Source: Isoetes taiwanensis (Eukaryota > Streptophyta > Lycopodiopsida > Isoetales > Isoetaceae). Taken from it: a stretch of DNA of 64,000 nucleotides. The notes beneath the pieces were generated by a model. It had not been told where the DNA came from, did no database searches, and worked only from the letters and a program-made list of their open reading frames with translations. The stretch lies in NCBI GenBank assembly GCA_021234155.1, contig JAJEKV010000002.1, positions 39,235,841-39,299,840 of the forward strand. The letters run 5' to 3'. Positions 52,241-64,000 of the stretch are shown here, piece by piece. The position numbers and the translations under genes were made by a program. How positions within the stretch are numbered: position 1 is the first letter of the stretch; every line of letters begins with the position of its first letter.

Positions 52241-54230
52241 TTGCACCTATAATACGCATTACTGCTTAAAAAATAATTTTACCTTATAACTAATAATAGC
52301 ACACCATATAAATATACTTACATATAGCTATATAATAGCTGCACACCATATAAATATTATGCCCGTGACTTGTTTTCCAAGACTCTCTTTACTCCTCTAC
52401 TCTGGGACTTGTTTTCAGAGACTCACACACATACTTTTTTCCCCCAATATTTTGAATTTGGAAATTTAATTTTACTTTATAAGATCATGTTGTACCACTT
52501 GGAAAGGAGAAACCACTGCAGTTTAGGAAGATTACACAACCCGATCGTTTCTTGAAGAATAACACCACAAAGAATGCGTGCATTCGACTTTCCTTGCTAA
52601 AGTATCACGGCAGAACTACTAGAGCAGCCCACAGAATCACATTTGTTTGGGTCCATTTTGGAGCCACACGAAATTTACTCCGAGATCACACTTCATAACC
52701 CGTTCTTCCAAGAACGCTACCCACGTAAAGAGGCTTCAGAAACTTCTAAGCTTCGATATCAATTTGGAGATAAACACTGCCGACCTTGGCGGCTTTTGGC
52801 GGGAATACCAAAAGCAGCTCGATATATCCGGCGCTTCCAAAGCGGCTGCTGTAATTCGCGACTAGTTGGGATAATGGATGCGCTCATCTTTTACAACAAC
52901 GCCTCCTGCGGTCGACCTAGCGGTGCGGCAACTCGGCATGGTGCCATCTATAAACCGCTTCCATTACATTCACCAGCACACTAAGCCGCCGGCCAGCCCG
53001 CACTGTCCGGCTGCCACCAAAGCGCCAAAGCGGCCTTCTTGAGTCCACGCCAATGCCCGTAAGCACAGCCTTCTTAAATCACGTATTGCTTTTATGGCTG
53101 CAGGCCTTCTCCAAATCCTGCGATTCAAATACGCTCTCAATACCTTTCCAAATAAGTACTGCTGCTTTTTATTCGAGTAGCATAAATTACCGCGGCTTAG
53201 TTTAAAGGCCCGGCCCCCCTACCGATTCACGGGTTTACATGGAATCACGAGGAGGTAATTTTGTCTGTTGCTTGGATTGATTTATCTTTGTGCGATTTTA
53301 CAGCCGACTGATTCGATCTATCTTGGGAGTAGCGACGCGCTACTATTCCAGATGGGAAATGAGGCGCACCTTTTGCTTTTCCTTTCCATTTCGAGGTCGC
53401 GAGCGGGGGTTTGGAGGGGCGTGGATTGGCCCGGGAGGCTTTCTTTGGGCATAGCCAAGGTCGTTTTCTTGGCCGAAGAAGCAGGAGGATAGAAGAATGC
53501 GGAAGCAAGGGTAAAAGCAGAAGAGCAAGAAAGAGCCGATGTAAGCGATTATTGTCTAAGAAATGGGGAGGAAGAAAGAAGCTTTGGAACAATTCAATGC
53601 CTCGGAGTTGAAAATAAGAGCCAGCCCAATTACGCCCGAGATAATACAGTCGAGAATGAGGCCTAGCGAGGGAGCTACTTGCGGATACTTTGATAGGGCC
53701 TTAAACGGCAAGAACTTATTTCTAAAGATTTCTGCTGAGCAAGGGAGTTTGCATCTACACATGTTTCTTCACTTCCTAATAGTGGCAAAAAACCCACGCG
53801 TAGCCCTCGGCTCGGACCATCAAGTGCTCGGTCTACCCGGGTTGAAGGGTGCAAAGAAGAAGCTGATCTCTTAGACTCGATTTACCAAAGGAATGGCATA
53901 AAATAAAAAAAATGCCTTGGCCGACACATGAAAAAGGTTAAAAGCGGATGGAGTCTTTGCGTATGCGAGAAGCTGTCCGGCTTTTTCACTATGTAGGAAT
54001 ACTTCTTGACGGAAGGGTAGGGTCAATTGCTTTACTTTTGAAAGACTCTTCAATTCTTTCGACTCACTGTAGTAGAGAACAGTTAAATACCACCAAGTTT
54101 GGCTATTATTTCACGATTCATTATATATATATTGTTTTTTTTTTTTAATTAATTATAATAATGTTAATTCTGCCAATTATATTTATTATAATTATATTGA
54201 TTACTTATAATTACTAAAGGTTTGCGCATC
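52241..54230. other. Mixed non-coding stretch
   Basis: 52,260-52,370 is AT-rich with two copies of GCACACCATATAAATAT. From 52,560 to 53,240 the base composition is more GC-rich and short frames lack motifs. The 103-codon plus-strand frame at 53,563-53,874 is the longest and has no recognised domain. 54,120-54,220 is extremely AT-rich. Confidence 0.4.
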
Positions 54231-54231
54231 G

Positions 54232-54545
54232 CACACCCCTTTTGCCCTTTCTCTCCCTTCCCATTTGCCCTTTGCCCATCACATACTCCTCCCGGTCCCT
54301 GCTTTGCCCATCCTCCTTCCCTTCTCCGATTTGCCTTTCCCGCCCTCCCTCCCTCTCAGTTGCCTCTTTCCCATCCCCCCCCTCCCCCTCCCAGTACTTG
54401 CGAGTCCTCCTCCCCTCCTGGATTTGCCTCACCCTGCCCCTCTTCTCACACCCCGAGACTTCCTCCCTCCCCCTTCCAACAGCAGCCCCTTTGCCCGCTA
54501 CTCTCAGCTTTCTCCTTTCCCTTTACCTCCCACGATCTAGCTGCT
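54232..54545. repeat. Polypyrimidine tract of about 310 bp
   Basis: The plus strand is almost entirely C and T, with recurrent TTTGCC and CCCTCCC words. All three plus frames stay open here and read as Pro/Ser/Leu-rich peptides; this is a composition effect. Mirror-like runs could adopt triplex (H-DNA) structure. Confidence 0.85.
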
Positions 54546-54549
54546 TGAT

Positions 54550-55560
54550 TCAATGAAAAAGAATTTTTTGTCCCATTTTCGATTAGAGGTCCCAAAGGTC
54601 GAGATTTATCCCACTTTAATTAAATCGACTTGCCGCTTATCCTTTGAGGTTATACTCGGGGAATTGGCTTATGCAAATAAATGCGATTCTGCGGGGCCTG
54701 GGGCCGTGTATCATTGGCCGGGCGGAGAATTACGGAAGCTTTCAGGATATGCAATGGCGGCCGGGGGTCAGTCAAACTTTTGGGCCTTCCCCTTGTACTC
54801 TCGGCCGGTCCACAAAGGGCCTCACGGAAATTCCTATACTGGATTACCTCAAAAGAAGCTGGTACGTAATTGCGCAAAACCTTCCCAGCAACATGCAGAG
54901 TGATGTCCACTTGGGGCGGCTATGCATTACTGGCTCTCACATACTTTATCACTACCTTCGCCGGTTATGGATAGTTTGCCGAAGGGGTCACAACCAAATG
55001 CAGAATTATCATAAGAAGGTGTTCCTTTTGGGGAGGCGAGAGGGGCAAAGTGGCACAGGGGAGCTTTGCGATAAAGGGATGGTGGACTAGGATGCAAAGA
55101 CCCTTTTATTCAAGCTTTCGGGCTTTTGCTAAATTCGTCTAAGAAGGACTCTACAAGGGAGGAATGCTTACGAGGTTTGCCTATCACCGCTCTAAAATTT
55201 GTATCATATTGGCTAAAACAAGGTAAGCTCACAGGAAGCGGCCCTACTTGAGAGAGCTGGGGAGCTTTGCTCATTACAAGATAATGGCCAGTCGTCTCTG
55301 TAATGAGAGAAAGATCCTCGAGGCATGGATAGATGTGCAACATTTGTTTCACCTAGCAGATACTCCAGAGGCGCCGGGTGGATTAAACTGTTCAGGAATA
55401 GCAAAGGAATACTATGGGAGAGAGAAAGGTCTTCCATTGGCACTTTCTCCCATCAGTATCTTCACAAATGGAAGGGATTGTGGAATATTAAGTTTACAAT
55501 ATCTCACGGGTAAATGATAGATGGGTTTTATTTGGACACATTAATAGGAAAAGTATACTG
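54550..55560 (+). pseudogene. Probable decayed L1 ORF2, 3' part
   Basis: Several overlapping plus frames. One has FGPSPCTLGRSTKGL and DYLKRSWYVIAQ, which resembles the (L/F)G.PL.LGR.....F..L..KV post-RT region of plant L1 elements. Later HKWKGLWNIKFTI (about 55,465-55,505) resembles the LWkLKIP start of the zf-RVT domain. Many frameshifts. Call rests on motif-level likeness only. Confidence 0.35.
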
Positions 55561-58500
55561 GTGAAGAGGAGATGCGCCAAAGTACTAAAGGGGTTACAGC
55601 AAATGTCACTGCACCAACCACCACCGGGTATTATTGGCCCATGTGAACAATGGTCATTTGGGCATTAACTGGCTAATGCCTGAAAACTGTTGGAAGCGTG
55701 GTAGCATGAAGGTCTTAAAGGGGAAATGAGGAGATCCAACCGGAGTTTTGATCCATGATTCAAAGGTACAATTCTATCTCTCTACTGCTTATCACAGGCG
55801 TCTCCCTCGGAAGGAGGCAGGTTAAAGCGGCCGTTTAGGAAAGATTCCCTTTCTAAATTTGTGCTGGGCCATTGGCGATTTATCCATGAGTATTAGGTAA
55901 TTTTTCTTAATGTCTTTGTGTGGGTGCTGCAGCTCATGTTTGGGCAGGGGAGTACCTAGTATACATCTTCTTGCCTCTATATTGTGTACTTAATTTCGTC
56001 AGCTTCAAAACAGTAGTCTCAGGTACCCGGAAGGACATCTACGAATATAGTGGCATGGCTATGATTTATGCGACGTGTGCAGATTTTCACAGAAGCTGTG
56101 GGGGAACAGCAGAGGCTTCGGGAGTAAGCGCAATGTAGTGGCCAAAAATGTAACTCTCACAAAATACATGTGCCTAGGAAGATACAAATTATGCCGGTGG
56201 AGGTAAACGCTCTGCGCGAGAATTACAATGGAAAGTTTGTTAAACAAAGGAATTGTGGTTGACAGCGAATTTCGCGGAACATCAGAATCCAGAATCTATG
56301 GGGCACCCCTCTTCTTACGCCCTATGATCTCGAGAATTTTGGCAATGGGTAAGTCTATATTTGGGCTAATGGCACACCAATTGGCGGCTGAATTCAGTCG
56401 TGACCGGGTCATGTAAGGGCCTCCTAAGTGAACTTTGCGGCATTGTGGGTCATGGAAACCGTTGTAGCGTGGCTTTGAGGATTGGTAGGGGATATCGCAG
56501 GAAGTTACCAAAAACTTCTTTCCTTCGGAGGATTCGCGGCTCATGGCATTATCCCATCACGAAGCATGGTATAAACTACAACAAAAGAGCTTGATAGACT
56601 AGAAAAGGACCTTAGGGGTTTCCTTGCATGCCGAGTATAAGCTGGATGAATAATGATAATAATGAGGGAAGAAGCGAAGAACGTTAGACGAAAGCGGTTA
56701 CTGCGTAATGGCGTACCAGAACTAAGGATGTGTGGAGGTGGGGATCGGCGTTGGAGCGGTACCTCTCTCTATAATTGCCTGCCTCACTTTTTGGGTGAAG
56801 ATGGGTAACTTCCCTTATAGTATCAAGCTTGATCGAAGATGAGGAGATGCTTAACTCCCTTTGGTACATATGTTGTGGCAGCCTATCACTACTTTTTATA
56901 TTGTACATGGTTTTACTATATTTAATGTCATTACATATAATCTTACAAAAAAGGAAAAAGCTGGAAATGCAAGAAAAGAATACTAAAAATTGACTTACGA
57001 TTCATTTTGATAGAATTGGCCATTTGCATTTTTGTGACCTGCGGCATAAAATCACCTCTCAAGTATTAGGAAAATTTAACAAGGTCCGATGGCAATCCTG
57101 CGTGTCGGTGGAGTCCTGCAGAAAATATCACTCCGGAGAGATCAAATCTCTTTTGAGGTCAAACAGATTTTGCTCGGCCGGACTTTTGGCACCGCACACT
57201 GCATCTACTATACTTCCCTTTGAAGTTCTTCGTTTCAGAAAGGCACTTTCGAACTCCCACCATCAAGTAGGTGGATTTGAAGGCATTTAAAGGTATTGTC
57301 GTAAGAATTCAGTTAACCCGGCATCATGTGCATGTATGCATCTCTTGCCTCATCGCAAAGTACGGCGAGCTGCCATCAGAAAACAAATTTATTAACCCCT
57401 TATGCCGGAAATCATTTTACGAGCACTCATTAGCTCTTGCATTGCACCTTTACTGGTGCATGAAGCACATCTCCTAACCATTAAACGTTTGAATCAGAAG
57501 AAGATTGAGAAATATTGCTTGCTTTAAAGCGGTCTATAACTCCCATCAAAGAACCACATTATACTTCATATTAAGCTCTCAAAACTTCGGCATCTCTCTT
57601 CAGCTCCCTAAGAGACTCGACTACCATAACTGATTAATCTTGATAGGTCAACTATAAGTTAAGCTAATACATTATAAAGAGAATTAGGTAGACAAGATAT
57701 ATAGCCATTTCCACTCAGGATATTTGGAGAGCCTTTTGCTGACAGAGACATTGAAGATTATCATCATAATTTGGAAACATAGAACCTTTGTAAACAAAAT
57801 AAAAAGAAATTACTGAATACTACGAGAATCAATTTTGCAATTGCCTTGAACGAGAAGAAACTCTTCCCACGAGAAAAAAGGCGGCTAGAACGTATATGGC
57901 GATGTCTTAGAAAAGAGCGAGGGGGTAAAGTTAAGCTGAAAATCATTACAAGCGGCCAACCCCCACTACAGCGCCTTGAGTAGTAAGAATATACAAAAAT
58001 CATGAGTTCTTCACGAGGCTTTTAGCAAATCTTGCAAAACAAAAGAAAACAAGCGAGATTGTAGCAGCGCGAAATCACGCCCGGAAAGGATGCATTTCAC
58101 GTAGAAGATGCCATTTAAAGGCGCAGCGAGCGACGGCGACATGCATAGACTACTGACTTAGCATACCATGGCAAACCAGAAAAGATGGAAGAAGGAGAAG
58201 TAAGAAAAAAAAGAACGAAGATTTATACCTGCGTGAGAATTTCACCAAACCTAAAACTTCCGTTAGAAGGAGATATTCGCTTCCGGGACATTAAATGATG
58301 TCGATCCTACGCCTCACGCTGGCGTGCGTCGGCGTCAACTTCCGCACGTTGAAATGTCTGTAAAGGACATTCTTATATACAAAAGATGCATCATCTACAA
58401 CGTCCACTCTAATCGAGTAGCGGGATCCGGAAAGCGGCCAAGCAAAGCGGCCCGCAACCGCCGGTCGAGAGCTCCCAAGCATCTGGGATTTTCCATACCA

Positions 58501-61100
58501 GGTGCCTTTGAAGCCCTTAGCCCATGATGCCCAAGCAGCAATCCTCGACCTATGTATAACATAAAAATAAGGCGGGAGAAGCGGGCATTTGAACCTCGGT
58601 ACAAATCGGCCCCTTGATGCTCCAAAAGAAATAACACCACTGGATTTCAAGCTTCAAAGCCTGAGCAACAAAGGGAAGACCCTCGTTGGTTTCATTCCAT
58701 CCTGCCGAGCTCCCTACGCAGCGAAAAATCGCGCGAGTATGCGGCATGGGCAAAAGGAAACAAAAGGCACGCGCCGTGTCTGGCACGGCCCGCCCGCTTC
58801 CATATCTCAGGAGGAGGATGGCTGCTCATCATATTCCCGGAAAACGCGCAAAACCTCAAAGAAGCATCCACATCAGATATAGTTCTATACTCACACGCCT
58901 TCTTATGCTCTAAACTCCCTATATCTTAGCCGTCTGAAAGCCCATTCATTTTACCAACTCTGAGGAGCAGAGATGGGTCTAACTTAGCGCACTTTATCTG
59001 AAAACTCATATGGGTGATGGTACAGAGGATTTTTGGTATTGGATCGAGGTGAGAATAGCTCTCCGTGCTTTGCCTTCTAACATTATGTCCTAGTAAAGGG
59101 ATCTAATGTCTACGTGATATGTCAAAATAATAGCAATCTAGATCGGGGCCCTTACAGTAGGACATATATCGAAGGAAGCTACAATTTGAAGAGTGCCAAC
59201 CCAGCAGAAGTAAGTGGCGCCCTAGGGTACATAAGAAAGGCATCTATTTCCCCAACCCACATTCCAAGAAGGAAGATCAAACTAGAGCAAAATAATCAGT
59301 CCCAAGATTCTCGGGATGTCTGCCTCACTTCTAAGAGCACTAAAGAAGCCTTAACCAAAGCTAAGGGATAAAAAGTAAAAAGTCAAATTCACAGCTCTAT
59401 TCTTGCTGAAATTTATGCTTTCCTCTATTTTCCATTCGACTGAAGATCATATCACCGGAATTTAAGAGGCATAAGGGCATGCTAAAGTAGAAAGGTTCAT
59501 ATCTCTTGTCCAGAAAATAAAGTTAATATCATGAAATTGTAGTCCGGGAGCATCACTCTACCTCTTTGGGAAAACTTCAATCTTGGCTCCTGGATCAAAG
59601 GGTAGCGAATTTTACATCTATCATTGCCACCGAGAGCCTATTGGTGGGGTACAGCGCTATATGGAACTGTATTTCAATCCTTGAAGTTATTCCTAATAAT
59701 TACGCTTAAATGTATCTCTGTTAAGCATGTTAGAGGGTTAAGATTGGCATTACAGATGCTTATGCTTCTCTACTAATTCCAGAACATAGATGCCGCTTTT
59801 GGCAGAGACATCTTAAGCGATCACATTCTCAACCCTGTAAGATTAGTTTGTTTTGAGACCTAGATAACACTCCTCATTGGGACCCTAAAAAGCAATAGTA
59901 GGCTTAACATGTTAAGAGAGGAAAAGAACCCTGGAATAAATAAAGCCAAGCATTGAAAGGACACTACATCACTTTCCAGTTCTATAAATATACTTTGGAG
60001 CAATAAAAGGCAAGGGAGAAAGGGACATTTTGTACCTTAAGGCTGAGGTTTGTATCTCAATTCTAGCATAAGCACATTGTTGGATGAAGTTGCGCATTAC
60101 TAGTGACAATGGGAACACTCAGGACAATACATGGCCATGGATTTTGGATGCCTCTCATCACGAGAATTAATATTTCAAAATCCACCTTCCTCTCACGGGA
60201 CAAAGTTGCTTTTGTGGTAGGATTATTGTAGCTCTACGGCACCTCCTCCGTTTAAAACCACCAGACCATTACCAAATTTTAACTTAACCGGACTTAAAAT
60301 TTTATGAAAGCATGGACTAAAAATAGGGGGCATAAGAAAATTACAATGAGAGTAGGACTTTAAGCGTGAAAAAGCTTGTCCTCAAATCGAGAATATTAGA
60401 CATGCTCTTATGGACAACCCAAACAACATTACGGCCATCACTACTTGAGAACTAATTTTGGAAGATCAAGATATAATCGAGGAGGGGAGGCTAAAAGGAA
60501 TGGCCCTTGATCAAGGTCAAGAACTGTAATATGGAATTTGCATTTGCATGACGATCAAATTAAGAAGAGTTCATATCCACCTACACTAAGCGCAAAACGG
60601 TGTATATCATGTGGGTCTAAAATTACTACACACATGTATTTTTCTTTAGCATATGTAAAATAGGTTTGACTAGAAACTACCTTTAGATTAGGCTAAGTTT
60701 CCAACACACAGCTACACTAGATGATTTTTCTTCATCATGATTTCTTGCCTTTGGCTAAACTTTCCTAAAATGGAAGGCAAATATTAGCCATAACATTTAT
60801 GCACTAATTTTAAAATCAAATCTTTGAACTTAAGGACATTGAATATTGTCACTACAACATAATTCAACATAGATAAAATAAATGGCAATCAATGTAATAT
60901 GGCATAATTGGCCCAGATTATAGTCATTATTATAACTTTCAGATAAAAAAAAGCAACAAAAGGCATAAATTAAAACATAAACGCATACATGAACATGTTA
61001 AGTGAGAAGAAAAGAAAAATACCTTATTTCTTAAGATTTGATCACCTCCTCGATGTAAACTTAGTACAGGAATAGAATCCTATAGATCCTAGGTGTTGAA
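55561..61100. other. Long stretch without recognisable genes
   Basis: No frame above about 120 codons and no known motif on either strand. Longest candidates are at 58,650-58,291 (minus, 119 codons) and 58,589-58,882 (plus), which overlap each other on opposite strands and share no known domain. No obvious long tandem or inverted repeat was noticed. Base composition varies between AT-rich and balanced blocks, as in old decayed repeats. Confidence 0.4.
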
Positions 61101-64000
61101 TTCTAGAGGCTAATCATCTATTCAACATGGCCAAAATCCTTTTGCTTGCTTCTAACGCTTCCTTGCTCCCTCTGTCTTGCTTGCACCTTATGCGGCGGCA
61201 GAAACGCTACTGTACAATGCTTACTATAAATACCAAACCATAAATGCATCTTCAATGAAATCGGGGACGCATTCTTGTGAATCACGATCATCCACTAGCA
61301 GGCATTTCGAGAGGAAAGTGGAGGATGCAAGAAGAAACATAAAAGCTAAAGGGGAGAATGAGCAAAAGCATTGGCGAAAGAGTGAAAAATTGAAAAATTA
61401 GCCCGAGAAAAGAAAAAAAAGTTCCTACAACTCGGCTATTCCGCTTTTTCAGTCCACCTTTGGCGTGGCGCGCTCGACCCAAAACTTTTTAAAGTAAGTA
61501 GATTAGCAAGTTCACGCGAATAACATAACATATATAAAACATTGAACATAGCACAAATCCATAACACACCAAAACAAAAAGAATTCAAATTTTTTAAAGT
61601 ATAAGCGTGGCCACCATAACATCATCTTCAAAGTAAAGAGATAGAAAGGGTGGGAAAATAAAGCGCCCAAACTACCTATGTTAGTTTCAATATCACGCAC
61701 AAAAAGGTTATTACACTTACGTGATGTGAGGACAAGAGACATAATAAGGTTCTGGCATCTCCTCCTTCGCATGAATTCAAAAGGCCCCAAATTATACCAT
61801 GCGTACACACAGAGCTAGATAAAATCAATTTATGGCCAATTCAATAAAAGTCTACTAGTAGAACCATTACAATGCTGCCAGTTCTCTTCTTATATCAAGA
61901 AGAGAGAACTATAAGTTACAGGAAAGGGGCCTCACATTTTGGCATCATGCTATTTTTGGGCGTGAGTCATCTTTGCTGAGAGCTTTCTTTGTCACATGAT
62001 TTCTTTAGCTCTATACGCTGCTATATCCATGTAGCTTCAAGCAATTCTTCGGTGTTTCCTTTGAAATTTGAATTCTCTCCTTGCTTGTTCAATGTTACCC
62101 TCCGACACTCTCTTTCATTTTAGATGCTTTGCTCTCATTTATCCACGAGGATGGATTGGGCCGGAATTACCAGCTCTTGGGGATCCGCGGTATTCTTGCA
62201 ATCCACGTCCCTTTAAACCAATATAGGCATTTTACTCCGTTCTTGCTTTCTTCTCTCCAAACTTTTTTCATGCTCATCTTTCTTTCATATTGTTAGCCCT
62301 TTTGACCCACTTATACATTGCTCTGTTTTGCTCTTGCATTTTTTATCTTTTCGTGTGCCATATTCTTACGCTCTGTCTTCCGGATTCACCGGTTCTTACA
62401 TTATCTGCTCCTCTTTTTGAGTCGCCCTATTCTTTATCACTTCGATTCCTATCCTTCCGATTAAATCATGGTCGCCATGTTATTTGCTTCTCTCTCCTTT
62501 GTTGTGCGTGGCGGTTGCTTGCCTTCAATTTTCGCGCTGCTTGAAATGCGGCATCCGGTTTGAGCCCTCACTCCGGTTTTGCGTCGTGCCAATACTGCGG
62601 GTAGGATTACGTCATGCTTTTGCCCCAAGATCAGTTCGGTTGCTTCTCTGTTTCTTTTTAGGATCGGCTCATGGGCTCTTAACATGTTTCATACTACATT
62701 GCGCTAAACACTTCCCCCTCATCTCTCGCTTGCAGCTTGCCATGCGCCACTGTTCTTATGCGGCCGTGGATATGCTGCTGATCTCGTACTTTTGCCGAGG
62801 ATCTGGAATTGAGGTATCAAACTGAAGGCAGATTAGTCGAGGTTTAGGGGTCGATATCCCCGGTGTTTTCCTTTTCCTTTTCTAGGTTTAGTTTGGTTTT
62901 TCTTTTTCATATGGTTCCAGCCGGTTTTATGTAGTGTTTTTGACGTTATTTGGGTTGGTAGGGTATGTATAGTTTGTTTTAAAAAGGTTCGATGGTATTG
63001 GCAGCAATGCTGGATGGACTGTTTGGACTTCACTTGGGTTATGTGGGTGATCTCATGAACTTTGGCATCGCATTCGCTAGTTTATGGTATAAGGAAATAC
63101 TTTGTACGGAGAACCTTCGCAAAACAGGGGTATATATGATCCATATCAGTATTAGCTTTTTACTAGTCACTAATTCTCTCATCACTTTCGTCTCTTTATT
63201 TTAATATTTGTTATATTGATTTGTTTTGCTTTTATTTCTTATGACCTCTCATTTTATTAAGCACATGTGGACAATTGCCATTATGATTATCTCATGGAGT
63301 CACATTGGGGGTTTTGCCCTGAATAGGGTGGGTTTGGGATTTGTTTGATTCTTTTTACGTTTTTTTGGCAGTTTGTATGATCTGTTTCTTTTTTGTTGGT
63401 TTTAGATTTGTTTATCTTTTTCCTTCCATGTTTTTTCAGAGTTTTTCACATTTCCTTCCATGCGGTTCTCCTCCTTTTTGCTTTGAGTGACCATGTGTAG
63501 TACTCCGATCTACTCTCGGGCTTTTCCCACTCGCCCACATAGATGCAGGCATTACCCCTGCATTTGTGCCCGTCATACCACGGGGACTGCTCCTATTCCC
63601 GCGGCCCCACACACTTTTTTGCCTTTTTTCCATTTGAGGGCCCAGCATTTCATGCTTTGCATTGCTTTCAATCTCAGCCATTTTGTTTTGGTCCCTTGGC
63701 CAATGCGCTACATCTTCTCTTCTTTGACATTTATGTCAGATTGCCTTCCGATTCTCCTCTTACGGATGATGCGGTACGGAGGGTAAGATTTTGGTCATTG
63801 ATTATTCTGGCGACCCCATCAGCCGGGCTGGTTTTGGTTTGGAGGTCTATGGTGTATTTTAGATCTTGCCCAGCGTTGGTGCAGGAATGGCCCGCGTCTT
63901 ATTTAGGTTCGGTTGCGGTTGTTCCTCTGCCTTGTTGCGTGTTGCGTTTCTCATGCCGGGGTTGGAGATCACGAGTTATACTCGTTTTCCTCCGTTTTCT
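61101..64000. other. Right edge without recognisable genes
   Basis: 61,500-61,860 is AT-rich. From about 62,000 the plus strand becomes T/C-rich, giving long hydrophobic frames (for example 62,484-62,825, 113 codons, rich in Leu/Cys/Phe) without any recognisable domain. Composition explains them better than coding. Confidence 0.4.

Larger units (their letters stand above)
44600..55560 (+). mobile_element. L1-like LINE, 5' part clear, ORF2 decayed and interrupted
   Basis: In order on the plus strand: accessory ORF pair, 63-bp tandem array, gag-like ORF1 (45,810-47,234), then frame-shifted traces that fit L1 ORF2. These include a possible endonuclease end (about 47,690-47,760), an EN-RT linker-like stretch (49,250-49,450, KARASWRRGGSK), a post-RT PLVLGRS-like region (54,740-54,900) and a KWKGLWNIKF motif of the zf-RVT type (55,470-55,500). 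The 50,900-54,550 part does not fit and may be inserted DNA. ORF1 is secure; the extent of the element is an inference. Confidence 0.5.

Noticed and set aside
50900..53900. Inserted organellar DNA
   Set aside because: The composition differs from its surroundings, but no plastid or mitochondrial gene could be recognised in any frame.
54222..54556. Three overlapping proline-rich open frames
   Set aside because: All three plus-strand frames are open together because the tract has almost no purines, so stop codons cannot occur.

Overview
The window looks like nuclear DNA of a large-genome, probably non-flowering land plant (fern, lycophyte or gymnosperm; the species cannot be fixed from sequence). 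Evidence: an intron-containing plant membrane steroid-binding protein gene, plant-type hAT, L1-like and MITE elements, intron-bearing fragments of plant housekeeping genes, long microsatellites and wide gene-poor stretches. Only one ordinary host gene looks intact; most of the rest is mobile or captured DNA in various states of decay.

Layout. 930-2990: decayed LINE on the minus strand (endonuclease and reverse transcriptase). 3104-12707: a complete 9,604-bp hAT-type DNA transposon with matching terminal inverted repeats, a perfect 8-bp target duplication and mirrored subterminal arrays of a GCGTAAGCGAAA hairpin motif. Besides a BED/DUF659/hAT-dimerisation transposase (two frameshifts), it carries a complete protein-kinase fold, an unknown coiled-coil ORF and a small opposite-strand ORF. 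12,893-18,000: an unknown broken ORF, a (CA)n tract, a tRNA-derived SINE candidate, a tandem array split by a retroposon with an 11-bp target duplication, and a 652-bp Tourist-like MITE with TAA duplication. 18,373-19,563: two-exon membrane steroid-binding (MAPR) gene, minus strand.

21,850-28,650 (minus): a multi-exon, Crypton/DUF3504-like tyrosine recombinase gene. It has substitutions at expected catalytic positions, and its N-terminal RPEGTxNxG module exists in two copies about 3 kb apart. The introns and flanks are full of tandem duplications and a 107-bp (TA)n tract.

29,940-44,440: a mosaic of gene fragments that keep their introns and splice sites: UDP-glucuronate 4-epimerase, an Mpv17/PMP22 exon, a CDIN1 (C15orf41)-like nuclease fragment, and unidentified exons on both strands. 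Three repeats sharing a TATATATATACAATTA end and a conserved downstream block lie inside it, with a GAATCTA-type minisatellite between two of them. The pattern suggests transposon capture, possibly by a Helitron-like element, but no 3' end was found.

44,600-about 55,600 (plus): an L1-like LINE. It has two diverged copies of an unknown domain, a 63-bp tandem array, a gag-like ORF1 with a zinc knuckle, and a badly decayed ORF2 apparently interrupted by other DNA. From about 55,600 to 64,000 no gene can be supported.
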